DNA of 64,000 nt, taken from Candidatus Rifleibacterium amylolyticum (GTDB lineage: Bacteria > Muiribacteriota > Ozemobacteria > Ozemobacterales > Ozemobacteraceae). A program made the translations under genes and the position numbers. Below, piece after piece: positions 32,270-41,313 of the stretch; positions within the stretch are counted from its first letter, which is position 1, and every line of letters begins with the position of its first letter. The stretch is taken from assembly GCA_009917695.1 (NCBI GenBank), contig JAACJG010000001.1:517219-581218 (forward strand). Reading direction: 5' to 3'. The notes below the pieces were generated by a model that saw only the letters and a list, made by a program, of their open reading frames with translations, was not told the DNA's origin and searched no databases.

Positions 32270-33752
32270 TTTTTTCGCGATTATCCGAGCGGTCGAGCAC
32301 ATCTGACCAGCAGCCAAACCAGAAACGGCTGGCTGACAGCGGCATGTCAGTGCACAGCTTCATCAGCTCTGCCGTCGAAACATGCGTGCTCCAGTTGCGG
32401 GTAAAAGGGTTGGCAAAGGCGCGTGACGGCCACTCACTGGCCAGCCTCGCCAGACCTGAACCAACAACGACTGAGTCGGTACTGGCTTTTGGGGCAATGT
32501 CTTCGACAAGTGCCAGCAGTGCAAACAGGGCTTTACGGAACAGCGCAAATTCAGCACGCAGCCGCAGGCCGCCGAACTCTACAGCATGATCGAATACCGA
32601 CAGGCACCAGTCGAAACCCGGGAAATTGCCTTTTCTTATCGAAGCGACGGCCCATTGAGCGCTGTCTTTGAGTTTTGCATCGTCAGACGAAATGCCGAGT
32701 TCAGAAAGCGCTCTGAATATGGCAGTCTCATCCATGCGCAGCCCGCCCATCAACAGCTGAATAATCGCAACCCGGTCATTTTTTGGCAGCTCAACCGCCA
32801 GACTCCAGTCAAGTGGCACGATTTTGCCGTTTTCATCATAAAAAATATTGCCACCGTGCGGGTCGCCATGAAATATTGCCCAGGTTTCCGACATCCAGAA
32901 TGGGCGCGCAATCAGCCCGTCGACGAGCTTTTCGGCGATTCTGATGCGTTGCATTTTATCTGAACCGGCTTCGTTCAAAGCTTCTGCCAGCGGCTTGCCT
33001 TTTACCAGGGTCATCGCCGTTACCCGTGACGTGCACCATGGCAGCAGCTCCGGAATGGCTACTTCCGGCACATCACGATAAAGTTCGGTTGCGCGGCGCA
33101 TATGTATCTGTTCACGATCGAGCCTTATCTCATCAGCTACCAGCAGCGCTGCCTCTGACAAAGGCCCGGCAAATTCGAGTTTTGGCAGGTTCAGCTCGGT
33201 GCAGATCCTTTCAAGCTCCTGTCCCAGATCGGGCCAGAGTTCGAGTTCCTTTTCAAGGGCTTTTTCCGCTTCGGGTCTTACTATTTTGAAAACGCAATCA
33301 ATTTGCCGCCCTGCAGCATCGTTGAAAGTGAATGGCATGATAACCGCCACGCTGGCTTCTGCAATAGGTTTATCGCCTAACGTAATGCCGTTGAGATCAA
33401 TTTTTTCGCGGCGCAGAACGGCTTTGATCTGCTCGATACTCATGCGCGGTGGCAGAGATTCGAGTCTTTGCAGGCTTTGCCTGAGTTCTGGCGACAGCCT
33501 CTTATCACGAGCCAGAATCTGGCCAAGTTTGTGCAGGGTGGGGCACCGTCTTAAAACCGATTCAAGCCGCTGCGAAGCGTTGGCAAAAGGGCCAAGCGCC
33601 AGCTGGTCAGATAGAATTTCCTGTTGCCGGGTTTCGCTGAGTTGCCCTAGAAACCATGCCAGGCCGCCTTTAACGAAGGGTCGCCACTTCTCATAGCACT
33701 CAGGTACAAGGCTGTTGATATCCATGTTCGAAAAAAGCGCGGTCCAATCCAT
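32238..33752 (-). CDS. UbiB/ABC1 (AarF)-like atypical kinase
   Basis: 504 residues. Start 33752 (MDWTALFSNM) has GGAG 8 nt upstream; the frame continues 17 codons further without a ribosome site. The kinase-like core shows 'VFKIVRPEAEKALEKEL' (ABC1-type Lys and KxGQ-like region), 'VTAMTLVKGKPLAEAL', the catalytic 'IFHGDPHGGNIFYDENG' and 'IVPLDWSLAVEL', where D replaces the DFG aspartate position. UbiB-family proteins support quinone and lipid metabolism as ATPases. It ends inside the end of the nucleotidase gene on the other strand. Its promoter region carries two copies of a palindrome shared with the EIIA gene. Confidence 0.8.
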   Translation of the reverse strand: MDWTALFSNMDINSLVPECYEKWRPFVKGGLAWFLGQLSETRQQEILSDQLALGPFANASQRLESVLRRCPTLHKLGQILARDKRLSPELRQSLQRLESLPPRMSIEQIKAVLRREKIDLNGITLGDKPIAEASVAVIMPFTFNDAAGRQIDCVFKIVRPEAEKALEKELELWPDLGQELERICTELNLPKLEFAGPLSEAALLVADEIRLDREQIHMRRATELYRDVPEVAIPELLPWCTSRVTAMTLVKGKPLAEALNEAGSDKMQRIRIAEKLVDGLIARPFWMSETWAIFHGDPHGGNIFYDENGKIVPLDWSLAVELPKNDRVAIIQLLMGGLRMDETAIFRALSELGISSDDAKLKDSAQWAVASIRKGNFPGFDWCLSVFDHAVEFGGLRLRAEFALFRKALFALLALVEDIAPKASTDSVVVGSGLARLASEWPSRAFANPFTRNWSTHVSTAELMKLCTDMPLSASRFWFGCWSDVLDRSDNREKTSRAAESGCS

Positions 33753-33784
33753 GATCTTTACTCCTGCACAAAATACATCAAATC

Positions 33785-33851
33785 TTTTGCTGCATTGTAG
33801 CAAAAATCTCAGCAGAATTGCAATAATTATTTTGCATTTGCAGCAAAAATT
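33785..33851 (-). promoter_or_regulatory. Promoter with two TTTTGC-N-GCAAAA palindromes upstream of the kinase-like gene
   Basis: On the minus strand TTGCAA (33823-33818), 18 nt, TACAAT (33799-33794). One palindrome (33785-33806, TTTTGC...GCAAAA) covers the -10; a second (33830-33851) lies 6 nt upstream of the -35 and matches 13410-13431 in 21 of 22 bases. Binding at the first would block polymerase. Confidence 0.45.
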
Positions 33852-33877
33852 CAGCAGCTCTTTTGCAGGCCGAAGGC

Positions 33878-34060
33878 AATCCGCAGATTACGCCGATAAC
33901 GCCGATTTTTTTAGGGGACAGCTATGCGATACTCTCAGCGAAAAGCGGTTTTCTGCTGCGCCATGCCACCAGACCGTGCCCGCGCGAGAAGTCAGGATCC
34001 AGAGAATCACTAGGACATGGATTCTGCGACTTCGCTTCGCTCCGCGCAGAATGCCGAGAG
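33878..34060. repeat. Dispersed repeats in the 510-bp gap before the HExxH protein gene
   Basis: Contains an AATCCGCAGATTACGCCGAT unit with partial tandem copy (33878-33908), related to sequences at 40968 and 45038, and the 38-bp repeat 34016-34053, identical to 22962-22999. No coding frame in the gap looks real. Confidence 0.6.
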
Positions 34061-34113
34061 AATGCAGCAGATGGAATGACTTTCAGGGTGGTCAACAATA
34101 ATTGATAACAGGA

Positions 34114-34142
34114 TTGACGGTTATACTGGCAAATTGTATTGT
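34114..34142 (+). promoter_or_regulatory. Possible promoter of the HExxH protein gene
   Basis: TTGACG (34114-34119), 17 nt, TATTGT (34137-34142), 115 nt before the ATG at 34263. Confidence 0.4.
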
Positions 34143-34262
34143 GAATCTGTATGTTCCAGGCACATTCGACAGCTGCCTGGCCTTCTGATAAAGAGGCTTA
34201 TGGCTGCGATAAAAACAATGTGCATCAGCATTGAACTATGAGAAGTCTTCTCTGGAGGCAGA

Positions 34263-37238
34263 ATGCCAGACATTGATTTGTCGCCGGGGTCAAGTTTTGA
34301 GGTTCGCAATGATGCTGCCAGCGCAAAGAAAAAATCATGTTTGCGTGGTTGTGGCTGTTCATGTCTTCTTTATATCATTGGTTTTATCCTCTTCATATCA
34401 CTCGTTTTATGGTCAGTATGGAAACTCCTGCCCGATGAAAGCCGGGACAAGCTGGAGAGACGTATCGAAAGCGAAAGCACCCGGCTTGAATCTTCTGCCC
34501 GCAGTTATTTCCGCGAGTTAACCGGCAAAGATCTGGATCTCGATTCTCTCAAAAACAAGGGCCGCAGATTCATCGATGAAGCTGCTCAAACTGTTCGTGG
34601 CGATCCGCCGCCGCAACCTCCGCGCAGCAAAGTTCCGGCACTGGATGTAACTCCGCTTGCCGGAGTGCGAATCATCGCGCCGGCCGGTTCGCTCGACCGG
34701 CCAAGGTCTTTTACTGTGAATGAGCTGTCAGAAGCAGATCAGGAAAAACTGTTTCAGAAAGAGCAGAAGAAAAATGTCTTTCCGCTCAAGGCTTTCCAGG
34801 TAGATTGCGGGATGTCTGCTGCTGACCGCTTCGCCGGCTCCGTTAAAATCTCTTTCGATCTGGCAAAGCATGGCTTTCCGGCAGAAAGCTGGGAAGACCT
34901 CAGGCTCGGTGCCGTGCTTCCGGATGGCAGCCTCGGCATGCTCAACTCGAAGCTCGACAACGGCATTTTATACACCAGAACACGTCACAACAGCGTAATC
35001 GTCATTCTGGGGGCCGTGATCATACCGGCCGGAACTGCGTATCTCGCATCACAGGAACTGGAGTCGCTTCCGGATGGCACCTTCAGCGGCAAGTATTCGC
35101 GTATCGAGTGGAATCCCGCCCGTGGCAGGATAATTCTGCGCTATCCTTCATCCTGGCCGGCAGCCGACCCTGAAGAAATGAAGTCCTGGCTTGACCAGAT
35201 GTCTGGCGTTCTGCGCCGACACTGTGGCACTAGAACTAAGAATGGCTGGGAAGTATCACGGGTAAGATTTCTTACCAGCTTTCTTGCCATCACTCGTGAT
35301 CCTGAATACCGTGCACTGAAGAAGCAGTTCATCTCGCCGGGCTGGATGCTGAAAAACTTCCTGCCGAAGAAGGCAGGTCTAGTCGCAAAGGCTATGGATC
35401 GCTCAATCGACTATCTCGAAGGGCGCAACTTCAGAATGCCGGGATATGGCGGCATGGAGTGGGTCACCGAGGTTTACATAACTGAGAAGTCGATGGGCGG
35501 CAGCGTTTTTGGCGAGGCGCGCAATCCCAGATCCATGCGCAGCTTTCTCGTCATGGATGGAACGAAAATCCCTGATTCTAGTGAAGAAGACCTCTCGGGT
35601 TCTCAGAAAACGCAGTTCGACACCATGCAGACAACGGCTGTGCATGAGTTTTTTCACGCCTGCCAGGTTGCCTATGTCGCAGTGGAATGGAAATCATATC
35701 TCTGGTTTTTTGAAGCGACGGCTGTAATGCTAGAATCGGAAGCCTTCAAATATTTTCAGCAGCAGGGGTGGGCTTCGACCTGGGATCACACGCCCCGCCA
35801 GAATTCAATATATTACCAGACCTATCACAGAAACCCCGATGCCAGCGATGCCGAAATCAGGCAACATGGCTACGGCGGCGCAACCTTTCTCGAGTTCCTG
35901 CGCGACCGCTGTTGCGCTGGCGATCCTGACAGCTTTCTCAAACTTCTGCTCGATGATTTTTCCGCCTGGAACTCGGATCCGCTCAAGGCTATTCTGAGCT
36001 CTTCCGGTTTGAATGAAGATAAGCTGGGCGCAGCGTTTGGCGACTTCGCTGCGACGCTTTACCCGGAAATCATCTTCACCGGTAAACATCACGAGGGTAG
36101 CATACCTGGCGGCATCGACCTGACTCCGGGCCAGAAGCGCGTGGTTTACCCGCGCCGTCAGAATCACATTCTGTCGGCAAGAGGCATCCAGATTCAGCTT
36201 AAAATAAAGGATTTCAAGCCCGAAGAACTGCAAGGAGCGCTGATCGTGGCCAGAGATTCGGTTGGTCAGCAAAATCCAGAGGTGCAGACGGCCCTCTCCG
36301 CTTTCGGTTCGTCATGGCAGAAAATTACGCCAGGCGCAGCAGTTTCTCTTCCAGTGGCGGATGTCAGCGGTAAAAACATCGTGCCAGTCCTTGTCAGAAG
36401 AGTTTGCGCTACATTAAAAGATCTTAAGGGAAATGGCGGCACAGATGTCTTTCTTTTGACGAAGCCTGCTGCGCCCAAGCTGGCGATGAGCGCAGACAAT
36501 CTCGTCATTCATCTTCCCCGCCCGAAATTCGCCGGTTCATTTGCCGAGGTAGACGGATTGGGGCCTTGTCTCGAGAAATATGAGCTCTACATCAGTGCCG
36601 GGAAGCGGCTGCTGACCTACAAATTGCCAGCGGTCTACGAGCCCGAAGGCTGGAAGCAGAAGTTGCCGGAACTGAAAAAGGAATTGAAGGTCGATCCGGC
36701 TGCTGCGGTAAATGTCAGCGTCTGGTATCGGGAGGTCGCCAGTTCCAGAGATAAAATCTTCGGTCCGGAAAGCGCGAAGGCCAGCATAAACCTTGTTTCG
36801 GCTCCGGTTGAGGAGAAGCGCTACATAAGCCTGTCTTTTAAAAATCAGATGCTGGGGCTTGTTTGCTTCTGGATCGACGGAACCCGTATCGGAGGCCGTC
36901 TGCACTGGTATACGCTGACTGCGAAAACCCGCTCTAACCCTCAGATCACCCGTGGTGAAAACGTTACCGGCTCGTATGACCCTAAGACCAGAACGGTGAA
37001 TGGCAAAGCGATTGTAAATCTTCTGGGAAGTTCTCAGTCACCGCCTATGACTTTTGAGTTCACCCTGAAGCTTGACCCAAAACCCGCTGGCAGCGGTAAG
37101 GTTCTTCACGCAGGAAAAGCTACAGCGCGCGAGCTTGATATCAAAGTGTTCAATCGTGATGGATTCTACAAATGGGCTGCATCTGAGAATCCAATGAAGG
37201 GCAAGATGCGTGGCCAGTGGTGGCAGTTCGAAGAATGA
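34263..37238 (+). CDS. Membrane-anchored protein with HExxH metallopeptidase motif
   Basis: 991 residues; GGAGG about 6 nt before the ATG. A short Cys/Gly-rich cytoplasmic start (CLRGCGCSC) leads into one membrane helix (about 37-57), so most of the protein lies outside. A charged, partly coiled region (60-115) and beta-rich parts surround a zinc-peptidase-like core: 'VHEFFHACQVAYV' (HExxH, about residues 461-465) followed about 20 residues later by 'WFFEATAVMLESEAF', where the Glu is a candidate third ligand (gluzincin layout). The C-terminal 350 residues contain fibronectin/Ig-like strands. It may be an exported protease; the family is not recognised beyond the motif. Confidence 0.7.
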   Translation: MPDIDLSPGSSFEVRNDAASAKKKSCLRGCGCSCLLYIIGFILFISLVLWSVWKLLPDESRDKLERRIESESTRLESSARSYFRELTGKDLDLDSLKNKGRRFIDEAAQTVRGDPPPQPPRSKVPALDVTPLAGVRIIAPAGSLDRPRSFTVNELSEADQEKLFQKEQKKNVFPLKAFQVDCGMSAADRFAGSVKISFDLAKHGFPAESWEDLRLGAVLPDGSLGMLNSKLDNGILYTRTRHNSVIVILGAVIIPAGTAYLASQELESLPDGTFSGKYSRIEWNPARGRIILRYPSSWPAADPEEMKSWLDQMSGVLRRHCGTRTKNGWEVSRVRFLTSFLAITRDPEYRALKKQFISPGWMLKNFLPKKAGLVAKAMDRSIDYLEGRNFRMPGYGGMEWVTEVYITEKSMGGSVFGEARNPRSMRSFLVMDGTKIPDSSEEDLSGSQKTQFDTMQTTAVHEFFHACQVAYVAVEWKSYLWFFEATAVMLESEAFKYFQQQGWASTWDHTPRQNSIYYQTYHRNPDASDAEIRQHGYGGATFLEFLRDRCCAGDPDSFLKLLLDDFSAWNSDPLKAILSSSGLNEDKLGAAFGDFAATLYPEIIFTGKHHEGSIPGGIDLTPGQKRVVYPRRQNHILSARGIQIQLKIKDFKPEELQGALIVARDSVGQQNPEVQTALSAFGSSWQKITPGAAVSLPVADVSGKNIVPVLVRRVCATLKDLKGNGGTDVFLLTKPAAPKLAMSADNLVIHLPRPKFAGSFAEVDGLGPCLEKYELYISAGKRLLTYKLPAVYEPEGWKQKLPELKKELKVDPAAAVNVSVWYREVASSRDKIFGPESAKASINLVSAPVEEKRYISLSFKNQMLGLVCFWIDGTRIGGRLHWYTLTAKTRSNPQITRGENVTGSYDPKTRTVNGKAIVNLLGSSQSPPMTFEFTLKLDPKPAGSGKVLHAGKATARELDIKVFNRDGFYKWAASENPMKGKMRGQWWQFEE

Positions 37239-37328
37239 CGCCTCTTATTTCTTCACTTTCACATGTTTTATGTATCAGTCGCAGTGTACTGTGGTAGTAT
37301 TTTTCAGAATTCTTCAGGAGACGTCTTA

Positions 37329-37784
37329 ATGGAAATTCTCAATCTGGCTGATGTACCACATTGTCTCGAACTGATCAGCGGCTGGCACCATAACGAGTGG
37401 AGCTATCTCAATCCTGGCCGCACATTTGAAATGCGCCTTGCTGACATGCAGAAACACCTGCTCGGTAACGATATTCCAACAACATTCGTTGCCATCAGCG
37501 ACCAGGTGCTCGGTTCAGCCGCACTTATCGAAAGCGACATGCCCGAACGCCCGGAACTCACACCCTGGCTCGCCAGCGTCTTTGTCGCCCAGGAAGCCCG
37601 CAAAAACGGCGTTGGCCGTGCCCTGGTGCAGCGAGTCATGCAACACGCCAAAGCCAGCGGCGTAAAGACGATGTACCTCTACACTCCCGATCGCGCGCAT
37701 TTCTACAAACACATGGGCTGGCAGACAATGGAAGAAATGGTCTACCACGGCGCCAACGTCACCCTCATGAAAATAGATCTATGA
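37329..37784 (+). CDS. GNAT-family N-acetyltransferase
   Basis: 151 residues. Start 37329 (MEILNLADV) is chosen because AGGAG (37315-37319) is 9 nt upstream; the frame is open 22 codons further. The acetyl-CoA-binding motif A is 'ASVFVAQEARKNGVGRALVQ' (Q/RxxGxG/A), followed by 'GVKTMYLYTPDRAHFYKHMG', the usual C-terminal strand-helix. The substrate cannot be told. The gene is single, followed by a 305-nt gap that holds the second copy of the structured element. Confidence 0.87.
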   Translation: MEILNLADVPHCLELISGWHHNEWSYLNPGRTFEMRLADMQKHLLGNDIPTTFVAISDQVLGSAALIESDMPERPELTPWLASVFVAQEARKNGVGRALVQRVMQHAKASGVKTMYLYTPDRAHFYKHMGWQTMEEMVYHGANVTLMKIDL

Positions 37785-37843
37785 TTACTGTCTCGAACAT
37801 AGTTATCAGTAGCTATAAGCCTTTGAGGTCGAAATAATACTCA

Positions 37844-37966
37844 GGGCGCAGGCAGGCATTCCAAAAGCGTAAACTTCGAATCAGTCTCATTTGACGCAAG
37901 GCCATAGCAATACACCTTATATTTCGCCTGATGAGAGTTGAAGCGTTGGAAGCCTGCCGAGAGCCC
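37844..37966 (+). ncRNA. Candidate structured RNA element, copy 2 (upstream of tldD)
   Basis: Compact version of the element at 30277-30499. GGGC (37844-37847) pairs with GCCC (37963-37966); internal loop GCA/GAGA; GGCAGGC (37851-37857) pairs with GCCTGCC (37952-37958); TTCC (37859-37862) with GGAA (37948-37951). The branch GCG-T-AAA (37867-37873) pairs with TTT-GA-CGC (37890-37897). A CGC/GCG hairpin (37925-37944) forms the third arm. Shared single-stranded segments with copy 1 include GACGCAA and GAGAGTTG. It ends 124 nt before tldD. Confidence 0.55.
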
Positions 37967-38089
37967 GGGTACAAAACTTAAGACTTTGCATGTGTATCTG
38001 ATAAGCTGTTTACAACACTCAACTAAATGCTTTTTTTATGGTGGCATTTGCGGTAAAATATCTGGCAAATCAAGGAAAGGTGGCAAATA

Positions 38090-39574
38090 ATGAGTCTTTC
38101 TGCCGAAATCAAACAGCAGATTCTGCAAAACATCGAAAAGGTGACAGGGCAGGGCGCCGAATACGTCGATGCCCGCTACTACACCAACGATGATTCCGAA
38201 ACCCTGTTCCTCTACGATGGCAATCTCGAAGCCAACGATACCAACTTCGAAAGCGGCCTCGGGGTACGCGTTCTTTTTGGCGGCGCCTGGGGCTTTGCCG
38301 CTACCAGCGACGCGGCCGCCATCGCGACCTGCTTCGATCTGGCGCTGCAAAACGCCAGAACCGCCGCAAAGCTTGTGCGCGTTCCGCTGCATATGGGCAA
38401 AAAGCCGGCGCATAAAGGGCACTTCGCGTCTCCGCTCAAACAGGATCCTTTCAGCATTCCTCTCAAGGATAAGCTCGACTTCCTCAACGGCATCGATGCC
38501 CAGCTCAAAGAAGAATGGATCGCCAAACGCTATGTCTACGCCGAATTCCAGAAGAAGAACATCTACTTCTTCAACAGCGAAGGCACCGAAGTCGAACGCA
38601 ATCTCGCCAACGTCTTCGCCAAAATGATGGTGATGGCGCTCGACAGCGATGGCCAGATGCAGCGTCGCAGTCAGGAACTCTTTACTACTGGAAAAGGCAC
38701 GCGCGGCTACGAGATGCTGACCAGCCCCGAGCTGTTTTCGGCACATGCCGGCCGCATCAAAGAAGAACTCGCGCAGCTGATAAAGGCTGATGCCCTCGAA
38801 TATGGCCGTCGCTCAGTCATTCTGCTTCCCGGCCAGGGCTTTCTGCAGGTGCATGAAACTATCGGTCATCCACTCGAACTCGATCGTATTCTCGGCTATG
38901 AACTTTCTTACGCCGGCGGTTCGTTCGTCGATCTCGACGCCTTCGGAAAACTGCAATACGGCAGCGAAAAGCTTACAGTCAGCGCTTTTGGCGGCATCGA
39001 AAATTCGCCGGGTTCCTACGGTTTCGATGACGAAGGTTCGCCTGAACGCGATTACCTGCTGATCGACCGCGGTCTGCTGGTCAACGCCCTCAGCTCACGC
39101 GCCATGATCGACGAGGCCAACCAGAAGGCCGGTCGCACCGTATTCACCGAGAGTGGTGGCGCCGCCCGTGCAACCGCTTTCTATCGCGCGCCGATTGACC
39201 GCATGACCAACGTTAACATCCTTCCCGGCAATGACGGCACTCTCGACGATATCATCGCCGGCACCGAGGACGGTATTGTGCTCGATAACCCGGTTTCGTG
39301 GTCGATCGGTTCGAACCGCGAGCACTTCCATTTTGGCTGCGAAATCGCCTGGGAAGTGAAGAACGGCAAAAAGACCCGCATTCTGCGCAATCCCACTTAT
39401 CAGGGGCATACCGTCGAGTTCTACAACTCGCTGTCGGCGGTCGGCGACGCGTCGACCTGGCGCGTCTGGCAGGTTGATAACTGCGGCAAGGGCGAGCCAA
39501 ACCAGATCATGCAGCTCGGCCACGGCATTCCGGTCGTGCGCTTCGATAACGTAATCACCGGCGAAAGGAAGTAA
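38090..39574 (+). CDS. tldD: TldD-type metalloprotease subunit
   Basis: 494 residues. The active-site motif 'VHETIGHPLELD' gives HExxxH, the zinc-binding signature of TldD (about residue 259), with a downstream glycine-rich TldD/PmbA C-terminal domain. With TldE it forms a ring-like protease that degrades unfolded peptides and matures ribosomally made peptides in other bacteria. GGAAAGG upstream of the ATG is the ribosome site. The partner gene follows 3 nt later. The structured element at 37844-37966 lies in the leader. Confidence 0.9.
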   Translation: MSLSAEIKQQILQNIEKVTGQGAEYVDARYYTNDDSETLFLYDGNLEANDTNFESGLGVRVLFGGAWGFAATSDAAAIATCFDLALQNARTAAKLVRVPLHMGKKPAHKGHFASPLKQDPFSIPLKDKLDFLNGIDAQLKEEWIAKRYVYAEFQKKNIYFFNSEGTEVERNLANVFAKMMVMALDSDGQMQRRSQELFTTGKGTRGYEMLTSPELFSAHAGRIKEELAQLIKADALEYGRRSVILLPGQGFLQVHETIGHPLELDRILGYELSYAGGSFVDLDAFGKLQYGSEKLTVSAFGGIENSPGSYGFDDEGSPERDYLLIDRGLLVNALSSRAMIDEANQKAGRTVFTESGGAARATAFYRAPIDRMTNVNILPGNDGTLDDIIAGTEDGIVLDNPVSWSIGSNREHFHFGCEIAWEVKNGKKTRILRNPTYQGHTVEFYNSLSAVGDASTWRVWQVDNCGKGEPNQIMQLGHGIPVVRFDNVITGERK

Positions 39575-39577
39575 GTC

Positions 39578-40951
39578 ATGCAGAAAAACAAAGCACAGGA
39601 AATCATCTGCGCCGTGCGCGCTCGCGCTGCTGGCCGCGGCATCAACGCTTCTTTCTCGCTGCACTGCGAAAAAAGCCATCTGATGCGCATTGGCAATAAT
39701 TCAGTTTCACTCAATACTTCTGAGCACCTGACCCGCCTCGATATCGAAGTCATCAACGGGCGCCGCACCGGTTCGCATACCCAGATGGGCGATGTGACCT
39801 CGGAAGAATACGTCGAAAAGGCCCTGCAGGTCGCGGTTGATAAAGCCGCAGTTGCCAGCGAAAAAGATTATCAGCCGCTTTCTGTGGTTCTCGATGCGAC
39901 GGTTTCTGAGAACAATCAGTATGACCACGCTCTCGAGCACCTCGACCCGGCTTTCAAGGCCGATGCCTACCAGCAGATAATCGACAACGTCGGTGAAGAG
40001 TATAACTTCAGCGGCTCCTGGTCGAGCGGTTCGATGGAGCTCTTTCTGACGTCTACGGCAAACGAGCATACCATGCACCATTACGCCACCGACCAGGATT
40101 TCAACGTCGTGCTCAAGCACCCGCAGAAAAAATGGGAACTGCGCCAATGGAAAAGTGGCTGGCGTCTCGATCACTTCGATGTAGAAGATGTCATCAACGG
40201 CTTTCGCGGTCTGTTGCCGACCTATGAAAATCATGGCGGCTTCAAGCTCGAACCGGGCGAATACCGGGTAGCACTGGGTTCGGCGGCGATTGCCGAAGTT
40301 ATCCTGATGGCCTGCTATACCGGCTTCTATGGCCGATCTTACGAAGAAAAGCAGGGCTGGACTTCGAAATACAAGAAGGGCGACAAGGTCCTCGGCGACA
40401 ACATCACGATCGTTGACGAACCGGCTGATGACAAGACTTTCCGTTTTGGTTTCGACATGATGGGCAAGGTGCGCCGTCATTTCCCGCTGGTAAAAGATGG
40501 CATTCTGCGCGATCTGATGTATGACAGCATGACCGCCGCCAAATACGGACGCGAGCTTACCCCGCATACAGGCGGATCAGCCAGCATAGTCATGCAGCCG
40601 GGCAGTGCCGACCCCGATCTGCTCGCCGCAGTTAAAGACATGGGTCGCGTGATTTATATTCCGGCTTTGCATTATCTCAATATGCCGAACGCGAGCCAGG
40701 GAATCTTCACCGGCAGTTCGCGCTTCAATGCCGTGCTGATCGAGAATGGCAAGGTCGTCAGCCCGATTTTCTCGTCGCGCATTACCGATTCGTTCCAGAA
40801 CGTTTTCGGCAATGTCAGCCTGATTTCGAGCGAAGCCGAGCCGGTCAATCTTTCGAATACCTATGGCCGGCGCATGCCCGAAGCCGCTTCGATGCCGTCC
40901 TATATCGTTGCCGAAAAGGTCAAGATCACCGACAGCGCCGACTCGTTCTAG
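39578..40951 (+). CDS. TldE/PmbA-like subunit
   Basis: 457 residues, same fold as the preceding gene but without the HExxxH motif, as expected for the non-catalytic TldE/PmbA partner. Typical segments include 'HLTRLDIEVINGRRTGSHT' near the N-terminus and 'SRFNAVLIENGKVVSPIFSS' near the C-terminus. AAAGGAAG sits 6-7 nt before the ATG, and only 3 nt separate it from tldD, so the two are made together. No precursor-peptide gene is visible nearby, so general proteolysis is the safer role. Confidence 0.87.
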   Translation: MQKNKAQEIICAVRARAAGRGINASFSLHCEKSHLMRIGNNSVSLNTSEHLTRLDIEVINGRRTGSHTQMGDVTSEEYVEKALQVAVDKAAVASEKDYQPLSVVLDATVSENNQYDHALEHLDPAFKADAYQQIIDNVGEEYNFSGSWSSGSMELFLTSTANEHTMHHYATDQDFNVVLKHPQKKWELRQWKSGWRLDHFDVEDVINGFRGLLPTYENHGGFKLEPGEYRVALGSAAIAEVILMACYTGFYGRSYEEKQGWTSKYKKGDKVLGDNITIVDEPADDKTFRFGFDMMGKVRRHFPLVKDGILRDLMYDSMTAAKYGRELTPHTGGSASIVMQPGSADPDLLAAVKDMGRVIYIPALHYLNMPNASQGIFTGSSRFNAVLIENGKVVSPIFSSRITDSFQNVFGNVSLISSEAEPVNLSNTYGRRMPEAASMPSYIVAEKVKITDSADSF

Positions 40952-40967
40952 AAAGCCTGAAGAATTT

Positions 40968-41136
40968 ATCCGCAGATTGCGCAGATTACACTGATTGCTT
41001 GTTGCCGCGCTAACAGCGCGGCAATAAGCAGGCCTTGAGCTTCAGGTGCCAGAGCCCCGCCCGGCAGCCAGCCTGCTTGATGGCTCCAGGCCGGCAGGGC
41101 AGGGCATAATCTGAGAAATCGGTGTAATCTGTGGAT
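40968..41136. repeat. MITE-like element with 20-bp inverted ends
   Basis: Left end ATCCGCAGATT(GCGCAGATT)ACACTGATT (40968-40996); right end AATCGGTGTAATCTGTGGAT (41117-41136), its inverted match with two mismatches, apart from a 9-nt tandem unit in the left arm. Inside is a perfect 10-bp hairpin (41002-41011 with 41015-41024). No open frame. Related unit at 33878 and 45038. Confidence 0.6.
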
Positions 41137-41152
41137 TCTCTCAAAGGACTTA

Positions 41153-41204
41153 ATCCCATCGTCAAAGGGATCGCTTCGTCGGGCTGGAGCCCTTCTCGCG
41201 ATGA
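41153..41204. repeat. Diverged copy of the two-hairpin repeat family
   Basis: ATCCC...GGGAT stem (41153-41171), then GATCGCTTC (41169-41177), GGGCT/AGCCC and CGCGATGAC (41196-41204). The layout is that of 18607-18692 in reverse, with base changes. Confidence 0.45.
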
Positions 41205-41313
41205 CAAAAGATGCGATTACGACGCAGGCCACGGATGGCCAAGTGTCGAGGCGCCGCCGGATGGCAAGCGCATCGACTCACGAGCACGACAATAGTCGAA
41301 GTTACATAACCAG

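Noticed and set aside
37921-37950. Hammerhead ribozyme core (CTGATGAG) in structured element copy 2
   Set aside because: The matching GAAA/NUH parts are not in place, and copy 1 has CTGGCGAG here, so the core is not conserved.
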